Assembly (NCBI GenBank): GCA_029263395.1
Contig: JAJCXO010000218.1
Location: 1-34,945, forward strand
Length of the DNA: 34,945 bases
Direction: 5' to 3'
From: Acidobacteriota bacterium
Lineage (GTDB): Bacteria; Acidobacteriota; Thermoanaerobaculia; Multivoradales; J023
Positions within the stretch are counted from its first letter, which is position 1. Each line of letters begins with the position of its first letter. Under the pieces are notes generated by a model, which worked only from the letters and a program-made list of their open reading frames with translations, was not told the DNA's origin and did no database searches. The position numbers were made by a program, and so were the translations under genes. This document shows positions 16,750 through 24,468 of this stretch, piece after piece.

Positions 16750-18891
16750 TCACGGCCCTTCAGGTGTGGGCACGTCGCCGAGGTCTTTGTTTTCACTGAC
16801 CGCCAGATCGAAAATGCCCAACTGTTGGTCACCAAGAGTGAGGCGGTAGGTCCCAGCGGGTAAGAATGAGATTTCAAAGCGGCCATCCGGTGCTGGTTGG
16901 ACCCAGGCTCCTGAGTTGCTATAGGTGAGCGGAAGCACGTTCAAACCGAGGTGCGTCTGTAGATCTGCCGTGTCGACTAGTCGACCTGTTACCAACGTCT
17001 TTGGCAAGTCGAGTTGGATCGGATTTACCGCCGACGCAGGTAGCACCCCTTGGGAAACCGAGACGCCTTGGCTCTCGAGCCGAAGGGACAACGTCTCGTC
17101 GGGCTGGCGCTGCACCTCGAAGCTGCCATCGTCTCGAAGGTCATAGAGCTCGTCGCCTAGCTTACCCGTGCAGCGCAAGCGCCAGCCGGCGGAAGGCGAG
17201 GGGTAAAACCGGACTTCGAGCGTCTGCCGTGGCTCACCGAAGACTACTTCGGTCACACCTCCCGCTTCAACTTCAGCCAACTTGACGTTGTGCCCCGAGC
17301 GGACTTGAATCGCTGATCCCAGGCTCTGTACCTCTTCCAGGTAGACGCGATAACGGCCCGCCGGAAGTTCCTCGCTGGTGACGAGTCCGTCCACTCCAGT
17401 TCGCAAACTGATCGCTGGCGGCGGTGGCTCTTCGGTGCCGAGGTCTTTCAGTATGGCCAGATCACAGCCGATACAAGGCTTTCCATTTGCTGAGCTCCAG
17501 ACGGATACAGCGAGCCGCCCGCCCCTTCCCAGATCAATTCTCCACGGCTCGTTATCGGTGCCAGCCGTTGCCTCCAACTCGGTCCGATGAAGCGGATATC
17601 CTTGAGCGCTGACCTCTAATAAGAGGGTGCGATTGCTTGCCGCTTCGAAGAACAGCTCTCCCTCACTATTCGAGGTTGTGGCCACTGCGCCTTGCGGCGC
17701 GATGGCGACGAGCCGAGCGCCAGCTACAGGCTCGCCGGTTGTGGCATCGACCACTAGTCCCCTCCGCAGAGGCGCAGGCTCGAGGTCGATGACCTCGGTC
17801 TGAGTCTCTCCGGCGACCAGTGAACCGCGGTGTTCAACAGTCTGGAAGCCGGGAGCTGCGACGACGAGGCGGTATTTGCCCGCATCTAACCCGGTCAAGT
17901 GGAAGCTGCCTGCCGCATCCGTTTTGACCCACTTTCCGCGGTCCGGCAAGCTGACCGTAATGTTGGCCAAGCCTTCGGCCTCGCTGAATATCTCGCCAGC
18001 GAGTTGCGCGTGGGGTTGCAAGACGCATTCGACCCATGTTGGCAGACTGTCAAACTTCGTCTCGAGCCGAGAAAAGCCAGGTTTGGCACAGCTGGCTTGG
18101 ATCGGGCCGCTGGGTTCGAAACCGCGAAGGACAGCGTGGCCCTCGGTGTTGGAGCGTGTCTTGAACATCACGACCTGGGCAGGCGGTTTGCCTTGACTCG
18201 CCGAGACAATCGCTCCATCCACCGGGTTACCGCTGTCGTCGAAGACCGAAAATTCGACCGCGAGTCCTAGTGTGAGGTCCAAGTCCCCGAGGTCGAGTTT
18301 CGGCGCACGGGGCGTGCCCTTTGCGAGCCCTTCGACGATCGAGTCCGTCGACGCGGGCACGGCGAAAGGCTCCGAGAGCTCGACCCGGCCACCCTTCGGA
18401 ACCAGCTCGAGCCGATAGGTATCGGTCGCCAACGGTGGTGTCGAGAAGCGGCCAGTTGCGTCGGTGACCAGCTCACGCTTCAGTTTGCCGTTCTCCAAGC
18501 TCAGAGGCAAACGCAGGGGTCGGCGGGCAGTGACCCCGTTGAGCACCAAGGCTACCCGCACGTCACTGGATGGCTCACCATTCACCAGCACTCGGCCGCT
18601 GACCGTTGTACCGTGCTCGCGATCCAGCGATTCGATCGTTGTATCCGGGCGCAAGAAGCGTTCCTCGCAGCTGATCGCCAACCCTCCGCCGCCCATACAG
18701 ACCAGACTTGAACCCTCCTGCGGCAGGTCAACGTTGGCCAAACCGGCTGCCGGCTGGACAAGTATGCTCCCGTCCCAGCTCGAGTAGGGCATGATCTCTA
18801 TCCATCCAGCCGCTTCGCCTTCAACCGCAAACCCAGAAGACACGGGCATCATCAAGGCGGCCAGCGTCGCTACCAGGTACTTCAGTTGCAT
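16750..18891 (-). CDS. secreted protein with repeated carboxypeptidase-regulatory-like domains
   Basis: This is an exported protein of 713 residues. A clear signal peptide (MQLKYLVATLAALMMPVSSG, then FA) precedes a string of beta-sandwich domains of the carboxypeptidase-regulatory/Cna-B-like type. Each shows G-x-(V/L)-V followed by an A-x-V-x-L strand and a D-x-x-G-x-F turn: TVSGRVLVNGEPSSDVRVAL, TDATGRFSTPPLATDTYRLE, TDAAGSFHLTGLDAGKYRLV, DATTGEPVAGARLVAIAP, and a final VTGRLVDTAD ending in GRFEISFLPAGTYRLTL. No catalytic motif was seen; such domains usually act in binding or as structural spacers. The frame is open to 19005, but ATG 18891 begins exactly at the signal peptide and overlaps the upstream peptide gene by ten bases. 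No ribosome site precedes it, so translational coupling is likely. Last gene of the Cys-rich peptide operon. Confidence 0.75.
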   Translation of the reverse strand: MQLKYLVATLAALMMPVSSGFAVEGEAAGWIEIMPYSSWDGSILVQPAAGLANVDLPQEGSSLVCMGGGGLAISCEERFLRPDTTIESLDREHGTTVSGRVLVNGEPSSDVRVALVLNGVTARRPLRLPLSLENGKLKRELVTDATGRFSTPPLATDTYRLELVPKGGRVELSEPFAVPASTDSIVEGLAKGTPRAPKLDLGDLDLTLGLAVEFSVFDDSGNPVDGAIVSASQGKPPAQVVMFKTRSNTEGHAVLRGFEPSGPIQASCAKPGFSRLETKFDSLPTWVECVLQPHAQLAGEIFSEAEGLANITVSLPDRGKWVKTDAAGSFHLTGLDAGKYRLVVAAPGFQTVEHRGSLVAGETQTEVIDLEPAPLRRGLVVDATTGEPVAGARLVAIAPQGAVATTSNSEGELFFEAASNRTLLLEVSAQGYPLHRTELEATAGTDNEPWRIDLGRGGRLAVSVWSSANGKPCIGCDLAILKDLGTEEPPPPAISLRTGVDGLVTSEELPAGRYRVYLEEVQSLGSAIQVRSGHNVKLAEVEAGGVTEVVFGEPRQTLEVRFYPSPSAGWRLRCTGKLGDELYDLRDDGSFEVQRQPDETLSLRLESQGVSVSQGVLPASAVNPIQLDLPKTLVTGRLVDTADLQTHLGLNVLPLTYSNSGAWVQPAPDGRFEISFLPAGTYRLTLGDQQLGIFDLAVSENKDLGDVPTPEGP

Positions 18892-19145
18892 GTGTAGGTG
18901 CACGTTACGGAGCACTCGGTCGAGTTGCAGGTGCAACTCGCGGATAGTGTGCAACCGCCAGAGGGCAAAGCACAGCCGCAAAGAGACGTCGAACAGTAGG
19001 TGCAAGTGGTACCACTACCGCCACTCTCGGCGGGTTTGTTGTCCAGTGGCTCTGGCGGCCGTGCGGACAGCGGAGCAAGAGACCCTAGGACAGCGACAGA
19101 AATCATAACGGCTAGCATCAACCTCGACATCAGGCTCTTTCCCAT
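18882..19145 (-). CDS. secreted ten-cysteine peptide, copy A
   Basis: This is a peptide precursor of 87 residues. Residues 1-28 form a Sec signal peptide (MGKSLMSRLMLAVMISVAVL, ending PLSA). A polar linker (RPPEPLDNKPAESGG, residues 29-43) follows, then a core with ten cysteines between residues 48 and 86. Their spacing is C-x2-C-x4-C-x-C-x6-C-x5-C-x-C-x4-C-x3-C-x3-C. GGAGGG lies seven bases before ATG 19145, which sets the start over an earlier ATG that overlaps the ribosome site. It is a near duplicate of the gene at 19219-19482. Five disulfides in the periplasm or outside the cell, metal binding, or a modified peptide are all possible. I know no matching family; small signal-bearing Cys peptides beside six-bladed propeller proteins are known from Bacteroidota (NVEALA family), but no sequence match is claimed. 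Confidence 0.8.
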   Translation of the reverse strand: MGKSLMSRLMLAVMISVAVLGSLAPLSARPPEPLDNKPAESGGSGTTCTYCSTSLCGCALPSGGCTLSASCTCNSTECSVTCTYTCN

Positions 19146-19500
19146 AATGATTCCCTCCAAACGATAGAGTTGAATGACACCACCCGTCCGACAGTGAACG
19201 GCAGCGAAAAGTTCAGAACTAAGAGCAAAAATAGGAACATGTTACGGAGCACGTCGTTGAGTTGCAGGTGCATTCAGCCTGCAGCGTGCAGCCGGCAACG
19301 GGCGCGGCGCAACCACACAAAGACGTTGAGCAGTAGGTGCAAGTGGTGCCACTACCACCACTCTCGGCGGGCTTGTTGTCCAGTGGCTCTGGCGGCCGTG
19401 CAGACAGTGGAACAAAGGTTCCCAAGACAGCGAGAGCAACGACGGCAGCTAACAACAGCCGTGAAATCGAACAGTTCTTCATGGCAGTTCCCTCCAAATA
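18897..19500. repeat. direct duplication containing the two Cys-peptide genes
   Basis: Two copies of a roughly 260-base unit in the same orientation (about 18897-19160 and 19232-19500) share the coding sequence and the leader with the ribosome site. The best-kept stretch, about 70 bases, covers the linker and first cysteines (for example 19005-19060 against 19342-19397). The spacer between copies is not duplicated. Confidence 0.75.
19219..19482 (-). CDS. secreted ten-cysteine peptide, copy B
   Basis: This precursor also has 87 residues: signal peptide (start MKNCSISRLLLAAVVALAVL), the same linker and the same ten-cysteine core. Residues 25-59 are identical to copy A. Beyond that all cysteines are kept while residues between them vary (AAPVAG for ALPSGG, TLQAE for TLSAS, SYF for TYT). 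This shows selection on the cysteine frame after duplication. GGAGGG precedes the ATG, in a leader also shared with copy A. The start overlaps the stop of the upstream propeller gene in ATGA, and a 73-base spacer separates it from copy A. The signal sequence differs more than the linker, and copy B has one extra Cys at residue 4, inside the signal peptide. Confidence 0.8.
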   Translation of the reverse strand: MKNCSISRLLLAAVVALAVLGTFVPLSARPPEPLDNKPAESGGSGTTCTYCSTSLCGCAAPVAGCTLQAECTCNSTTCSVTCSYFCS

Positions 19501-20510
19501 ACGCATCCGGGAGACTCCGGAGTCGAATTGAGATTAGAAACAAAGTGATGGTTCCAAATAGTGAAGTTGTTCGAGCAGCAAGGTTTGGAAAGGTGGATCG
19601 TGAGCTTCTCGATGGGACCCTCGGTTAGTTTCACTAGCGACGCTTGGTCGCGGTTAGGATTGCAACTCTCCACAGTCCATGCTGCGCCGTCTGCATCCAC
19701 CGCGAGTCGCAATATTTCATAAAATGGAGTGTGGGTTTGATGCTTCGCTTTTGAAGCGCTATCCGCCTTTGACAACCATTCCTCGATCTCCGCTCGGCGG
19801 TGTGCGGGCACTGCGTCTCGCCTTACCAAGGCACCGTCCAAGGTCCACGCTTCGAGAGTTCCAGTGACGCTATCGAGAGCCCAGAGCCGGCCGTTCGGGG
19901 AGTCATACTGGAGAACAAGCGACCTCAAGAGGACTGCGCCGAGGCGCGGGACAATCTCTTTCGCCGGGCCGAAGGACCGCAGCAACTCTTGGTGGCGGAT
20001 GTCCCAAATTTCTATGGCCATGGCCGCCCGTGTCGTCGATAGAGCAACGGTGTTGGCATCGATCCATGCCACATGCGCGGCTGAGTTATTCAGAGGTATT
20101 GTCCGGGATTCACCCTTCGGATCAATGAACTCCAATGCAGAGCCGTCAGAAGCTGTGCCAACAACGCCCCAAGAGCGGTCGACGTCGAGGGAACGTAGAG
20201 CTGGGACCTCGAGGCCCAAGACTCGGGTACCTTCTGAATCAAAAACGTCAACGGATGATACGGCACGATCCCATGACCAGAGATTACCTTGCTGGTCGGT
20301 TCCAAGCTTGGAAGACATCAAACCTTTGATCCGCTCGAACCGAGCTTCGTTCGAGCGCTCAGCTTCAGGTGTCTCGATCGATCGAGCGGCCAGCTCAGGC
20401 GGGGTCATTAAGCTCCCGATCAATAGTAAGCTGGGTAGCAGATTTCTGTTCACTGTATTCAATAACAAAGCTCTATCCCCCAGATCAAGAAAGCATAAAG
20501 ACGTTAGCAT
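19479..20510 (-). CDS. secreted beta-propeller-like protein
   Basis: This is an exported protein of up to 343 residues. A signal-like segment (NRNLLPSLLLIGSLMTPPEL, about residues 21-40) is followed by repeats typical of six-bladed propellers: GTDQQGNLWSWDRAVSSVDV, then SLDVDRSWGVVGTASDGSALEF, VAWIDANTVALSTT, and late RLAVDADGAAWTVESC. Their D-x-x-G-x-(L/A)-W turns recall NHL/6-bladed proteins. The C-terminal about 50 residues include Cys pairs (VESC, KPCCSN). A GTG at 20453 begins exactly at the signal sequence and may be the true start; ATG 20510 would add a non-typical N-terminus and neither has a clear ribosome site. It is first gene of the peptide operon, coupled by ATGA to Cys peptide B. 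It could bind or process those peptides, but nothing in the sequence shows catalysis. Confidence 0.65.
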   Translation of the reverse strand: MLTSLCFLDLGDRALLLNTVNRNLLPSLLLIGSLMTPPELAARSIETPEAERSNEARFERIKGLMSSKLGTDQQGNLWSWDRAVSSVDVFDSEGTRVLGLEVPALRSLDVDRSWGVVGTASDGSALEFIDPKGESRTIPLNNSAAHVAWIDANTVALSTTRAAMAIEIWDIRHQELLRSFGPAKEIVPRLGAVLLRSLVLQYDSPNGRLWALDSVTGTLEAWTLDGALVRRDAVPAHRRAEIEEWLSKADSASKAKHQTHTPFYEILRLAVDADGAAWTVESCNPNRDQASLVKLTEGPIEKLTIHLSKPCCSNNFTIWNHHFVSNLNSTPESPGCVIWRELP

Positions 20511-20707
20511 CCAGATGGACTCTTGGTCAAGAAGAGCTCGGCAGCTATTTCTTCGAGCCTATTACCCAGCGGTCCTGACGGGGCAGCCTTGACGGGACCA
20601 GCCGTGGCGGATTCGAGCAGGACAAGGCGCCCAGCACGCCCATATCGAGGAGGACCATCGAGTGACTTGTGACCTAGCCACCACTGCGGTCGGAGCAAGA
20701 ACCCGCG

Positions 20708-21190
20708 TCACAGAAGGCGGTACATTACCAGCGCATCGACGAATCCGAGGCGAGCGTGTCGGAACGCTTCGGGCAAGGTGCCGACCACCGAAAATCCCAT
20801 CCTCTTCCACAAGCGAATGGCGCCTTCGTTGGTGGCTGCCACCAAGTTGTACTGCATCGCGTGGTAGCCGAGCTGCTTGGCTGAGATCAACGAGTGTCCA
20901 CACATCGACTTGCCGAGGCCGAGGCGACGGGCGCGACTCGACACCATGTAGCCGGCATTGCAAACGTGGGCGCCCTGACTCGGCTGGTTGGTCTTGATGA
21001 AATACGTGCCTAGCACCTCTCCTTCGACCTCCGCGACATAGGTGGCGCGGGGGGTTTCTACCCACAGGCGGAGAGCGTCTGCCTTCGGGGTCTCGGGAGC
21101 GTAGGCGTAAGTATCACCGGTGGCGACCACTTCGTGAAAGATGTCCCAAACCGCATCGTGATCGTCGGAGGTGACGAGTCGAATGTTCAT
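20708..21190 (-). CDS. GNAT family N-acetyltransferase
   Basis: This is a 160-residue acyl-CoA-dependent acetyltransferase. The acetyl-CoA pyrophosphate loop is RRLGLGK (residues 88-94, matching R-x-x-G-x-G). The preceding strand is YVAEVEGEVLGTYFI, and the late block AATNEGAIRLWKRMGFSVVG is the usual GNAT motif B with N-x-x-A-x-x-L-(W/Y)-x-x-x-G-F. An opening IRLVTSDDHDAVWDIFHEVV helix is normal for the PAT/YhhY-like members. The substrate is unknown. The ATGA overlap with the thioesterase gene shows co-translation. The last 13 bases before its stop carry no terminator signal; none was seen in the 197-base spacer that follows. Confidence 0.9.
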   Translation of the reverse strand: MNIRLVTSDDHDAVWDIFHEVVATGDTYAYAPETPKADALRLWVETPRATYVAEVEGEVLGTYFIKTNQPSQGAHVCNAGYMVSSRARRLGLGKSMCGHSLISAKQLGYHAMQYNLVAATNEGAIRLWKRMGFSVVGTLPEAFRHARLGFVDALVMYRLL

Positions 21191-21630
21191 GAACTCGACG
21201 GACTCTGGCCAGCCAACGATTGTTCCAGGATGGTGCGCAGCTCGGCGTCTAGGGGAACTGGTCTGCGGGTGTCGAGATCCATCAGGACGGTGGTGATTTT
21301 GGCTTGGAAACTGTGGACGCCGTCCCGCCGTCGTCGGACGGTGTACCTGAAATCGACCGAGGAACGGCCGACACGCTCGATCACCAGCTCGACGACCGCA
21401 ACATCACCGTACTCTAGCGGGGCGTCGAAGCGACTCTCGATGGCGACGGTTGGGAAGCCCAGCCGTCGGTCGCGGATCAGCTCGGGATAAGAGATCGGCG
21501 CCGCGGTGTCGAAGAAGTCTTCAAAGGCAGCGTGGCACAGACGAAAGAACTGCGGGTAATAAACGATGCCGGCGCCGTCAACATCATCGAAACGGATCTT
21601 CTGGACTGAGGTGAAAGCCATGGCTGGCAT
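21187..21630 (-). CDS. acyl-CoA thioesterase, 4HBT hotdog family
   Basis: This protein of about 147 residues has a hotdog fold. The N-terminal motif KIRFDDVDGAGIVYYPQFF matches the 4-hydroxybenzoyl-CoA thioesterase/YbgC signature, with Asp18 of VDGAG as the likely catalytic acid, followed by helix LCHAAFEDFF. Later strands AIESRFDAPLEYGDVAVVEL and SVDFRYTVRR are typical. It would hydrolyse a short or aromatic acyl-CoA in the cytoplasm. The frame is open to ATG 21651; ATG 21630 or 21621 are the better starts since the family begins near the first strand. It pairs with the acetyltransferase through an ATGA overlap. Confidence 0.87.
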   Translation of the reverse strand: MPAMAFTSVQKIRFDDVDGAGIVYYPQFFRLCHAAFEDFFDTAAPISYPELIRDRRLGFPTVAIESRFDAPLEYGDVAVVELVIERVGRSSVDFRYTVRRRRDGVHSFQAKITTVLMDLDTRRPVPLDAELRTILEQSLAGQSPSSS

Positions 21631-21842
21631 TGTAGCTTCTAAGACCAGCATTCACACATGACCTGGACCATCTGGATGGCCATGGGAGCTGATGCCCATT
21701 CTGTGTCTCTGGCGGAGTACTTTTGAACTCGAATTAAGGACCGTCCAGGCGCGTATGTGAGAGAGTATGGGCATCAAGTTCTGTTCAGCTGTAGCTCTAC
21801 TTAGCTGTTGATCACCATCGCTGCATTCTAGGATCGCCCCCT

Positions 21843-21879
21843 AGGACAGCGTTCCGACGAAGGACAGCGTTTCCGACGA
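21843..21879. repeat. two adjacent 18/19-bp direct repeats before the SBP-OmpA operon
   Basis: AGGACAGCGTTCCGACGA (21843-21860) is followed at once by a second copy with one added T (21861-21879). They end 20 bases before the ATG at 21899, just above the AGGAGA ribosome site, so they lie in the leader. They could be a regulator site or an RNA element; neither is shown. Confidence 0.7.
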
Positions 21880-21898
21880 CCTCGACAGGAGAGGATTC

Positions 21899-23662
21899 AT
21901 GATTTTTCCCCGCATACCCAAGGCGTCGCTCTTCAGTGGGACGACGTTGATGGTTTCCCTAGCCGTCCTGACTGTGCTCGGTAGCGCTGCCACTCCGTTG
22001 GCCGCCGCGGTCGAGTACAAAAAGGCCAAACCCCTCACCGACGTCGTGACCACCAAGGCGAGCCCGGTGTCGACCCGCGGCAAGGTGCGAGTGCCGTTGA
22101 TTACTTGGGGTGGTGATGTGGCCACTCTGCACGCGGTCGAAAAAGGGTTGTTCGAGAAAGAAGGGTTGGACGTTGAGGTGTTCCTCGAGAACAACTTCCC
22201 GAAACAGGTCGACGCAGTGCTTGCCGGCCGTACACCTTACCTGCGCGGCACGATGGGGATGATCAATGCGGCGGCGGAAGTGTTCGAACGTGAGGGTGTG
22301 CCGCTGACGGTGATCTACCAGCTGACCTGGTCGAATGGTGGCGATGCGTTGGTGGTGCGGCCCAAGATCAAAACTCCAAAGGGGTTGAAGGGCAAGACCA
22401 TCGCCTTGCAGCTTTACGGTCCTCACATGGATTATGCCGCCAACATCCTCAACAGCGCCCGGGTGCCGCTGTCGAGCGTCGAATTCAACTGGCTGTCGGA
22501 GCTCACGTTGCCGACCTTCGACACCGGTGGCAAGACCATCGATCCGGTGAATGCCTTCCTCGAAGACGATGACAACGATGCGGTGATGGCGATCATTCCG
22601 GATGCCCTCAACCTCACCTCAGGGGGCGGCGGTGGCACCGGCGCAGCGGGTTCGGTGAAGGGTGCCAAGATCCTGATCTCGACCAAAACCGCGTCGCGGG
22701 TGATCGCCGACGTTTACGCCGTGCGCAGCGACTACCTGAAAGCCAACCGCGGCGAGGTCGAGAAGTTTGTCCGTGGCTTGTTGAAGGGTGAGGAAGACTT
22801 CGGCCAGCTGTTCGAGCAGAAGTCGAGCCGTCGTGCCGAGTTCCAAGGGTTGATGTCGAAAGCAGCGGATGTTTTGCTCGGCTCGCCGCAAGCGACGCCG
22901 GACGTCGAGGCTTTGCTCGGTGATTGTGAGTTTGTCGGCCAAGGTGGCAATGTCGCGTTTTTCACCGGCAAAGGCACCACCCGCACCCTCGACACCCTGA
23001 CCAGTGAGATTCAGACCGCCTTCTCGCAGATGGGGCTGGTCAAGAAAAAGATCAAGTTGGCGTCCGCGAAGTGGGACTACAACAAGCTGGGGGGTGGCAG
23101 CGCAACCGCCGTGGCGACGGCGCCACCGCCGCCCAAGCAGCGGTTCGATCGCGACAAAGTGGCGGCAAGAATTGAGCAGAAGATTGCGGTTGAGCCAACC
23201 ACCTGGGCGGAAGAGGGCACCCTCTTCCAGATCGAGATCAACTTCGCGCCCAATCAGAGTGAGTTCTCAGACACCCAATATGCCGACGACTTCGGTGAAG
23301 CACTCAAGATCGCCCAGACCTACGGTGGCTCACTGATCGTTATCGAAGGCCACTCTGATCCCCTCGGTATCCTCAAAGCGGAGCAGAAGGGGGAATCGAA
23401 GGTTGTTGTCTCGCAGATGAAGCAACAGGCCAAGAACCTTTCGCTGCAGCGTTCGCAAGCGGTGCGCGCGAGCTTTCTCGACTACTGCAAGAAGCGCAAC
23501 TATGCGATCGACGAATCACAGTTCATTGCGGTTGGCCTGGGTATCCAGACCCCGAAGTTCAATCCGCCGCGGACCAAAGAAGAGTGGGCGGCGAATCGCC
23601 GGGTCGTGTTTCGCATCAAACAAGTCGAGGCCGAACTCACTGAGTTCACGCCCCTCAACTAG
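21899..23662 (+). CDS. substrate-binding protein / OmpA domain fusion 1
   Basis: This is an exported protein of 587 residues. A signal peptide (residues 1 to about 37, ending PLAAA) leads to an NMT1/SsuA-like periplasmic substrate-binding domain (about 60-390): ITWGGDVATLHAVEKGLFEK, LDVEVFLENN, then TPKGLKGKTIALQ. A Pro linker (APPPPKQ, about residue 412) leads to an OmpA-type peptidoglycan-binding domain (about 450-585) with IVIEGHSDPLG, LSLQRSQAVRASFLDYC and a final NRRVVFRI. The protein would stay in the periplasm tethered to the cell wall while sensing a small ligand. There is no lipobox and no transporter gene beside it, so sensing rather than uptake is likely (inference). First of five plus-strand genes; AGGAGA precedes the ATG. 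Confidence 0.85.
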   Translation: MIFPRIPKASLFSGTTLMVSLAVLTVLGSAATPLAAAVEYKKAKPLTDVVTTKASPVSTRGKVRVPLITWGGDVATLHAVEKGLFEKEGLDVEVFLENNFPKQVDAVLAGRTPYLRGTMGMINAAAEVFEREGVPLTVIYQLTWSNGGDALVVRPKIKTPKGLKGKTIALQLYGPHMDYAANILNSARVPLSSVEFNWLSELTLPTFDTGGKTIDPVNAFLEDDDNDAVMAIIPDALNLTSGGGGGTGAAGSVKGAKILISTKTASRVIADVYAVRSDYLKANRGEVEKFVRGLLKGEEDFGQLFEQKSSRRAEFQGLMSKAADVLLGSPQATPDVEALLGDCEFVGQGGNVAFFTGKGTTRTLDTLTSEIQTAFSQMGLVKKKIKLASAKWDYNKLGGGSATAVATAPPPPKQRFDRDKVAARIEQKIAVEPTTWAEEGTLFQIEINFAPNQSEFSDTQYADDFGEALKIAQTYGGSLIVIEGHSDPLGILKAEQKGESKVVVSQMKQQAKNLSLQRSQAVRASFLDYCKKRNYAIDESQFIAVGLGIQTPKFNPPRTKEEWAANRRVVFRIKQVEAELTEFTPLN

Positions 23663-23664
23663 TC

Positions 23665-24465
23665 ATGGCCAGGCGCAGCAGAGCGAAGCGTAAATCACGC
23701 CGGGTCTTGCGGGGCTGTACGGGTGGTTGCGGCTGCCTGATCGGCATTGTGCTTTTCCTGGCGTTTCTCGGCAGCCAGATCGAAAATGTGGCGCCGGATC
23801 GTCCACCCGAGCAGATGCAAGAGAACTTCGGGGATCCGATCGAGATCCCGCTCGACGAAGACCTGGAAGGCGCGGCCGCGTCGATGGCGCGCAATTTCTA
23901 TTTCATCTTCGATGGCAGCGGCAGCATGAAGAGTGAGCCGGGCGGCGCCTGCCAAGGGGGCGCGCAGTCGTCCACCAAGCTCGAAGGTGCCCAATGGGCG
24001 GTGGAACAATTCCTCGAGGGTGTTCCTGAGGACGTCAACCTCGGGCTTTTTCTCTTCGACCGTGAAGGGCGGCGTGAGGTGGTGCCGCTCGGCAACGGCA
24101 ATCGCGACGCCTTTATGGGCGCGATCCACAACATTCAGGCGGGTGGCGGCACACCGCTCGGACCGGCGCTCGATTTTGGCACCGACCGACTGGTGGAGCA
24201 GTACAAACGGCAACTCGGCTACGGCGAATATCGTCTGGTAGTGGTGACCGACGGTCGAGCGGATAAAATTCCCGAGGCGGCGCGCTACGCTGCCCACTTT
24301 GGAATGCCCATTTATGCCATAGGCCTGTGTGTTGCGGAAGACCATCCCCTGAGACAGTATGCTGTGTCGTACCGTGCTGCGGATAACTTCGAAGATCTCG
24401 CTCGAGGCCTAGAAGAGACCTTGGCCGAGTTGCCGACCTTCGACGTCACCGAGTTCGAGGAGTAG
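23665..24465 (+). CDS. membrane-anchored von Willebrand factor A domain protein
   Basis: This is a 266-residue protein. A very basic N-terminus with Cys residues (RVLRGCTGGCGC) precedes one membrane helix (about 21-38), and a vWA domain faces the periplasm (about 74-255). The metal-ion site is complete: DGSGSM at residue 82, Thr in GGGTPLG near 161, Asp in VTDGRAD near 194. Such domains mediate metal-dependent protein-protein contacts. The insert PGGACQGGAQSSTKLEG right after the first motif is like vWA proteins that act with chaperone-like complexes. The gene begins two bases after the stop of fusion 1 and ends three bases before fusion 2, so it belongs to the same complex or pathway. Confidence 0.85.
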   Translation: MARRSRAKRKSRRVLRGCTGGCGCLIGIVLFLAFLGSQIENVAPDRPPEQMQENFGDPIEIPLDEDLEGAAASMARNFYFIFDGSGSMKSEPGGACQGGAQSSTKLEGAQWAVEQFLEGVPEDVNLGLFLFDREGRREVVPLGNGNRDAFMGAIHNIQAGGGTPLGPALDFGTDRLVEQYKRQLGYGEYRLVVVTDGRADKIPEAARYAAHFGMPIYAIGLCVAEDHPLRQYAVSYRAADNFEDLARGLEETLAELPTFDVTEFEE

Positions 24466-24468
24466 CGG

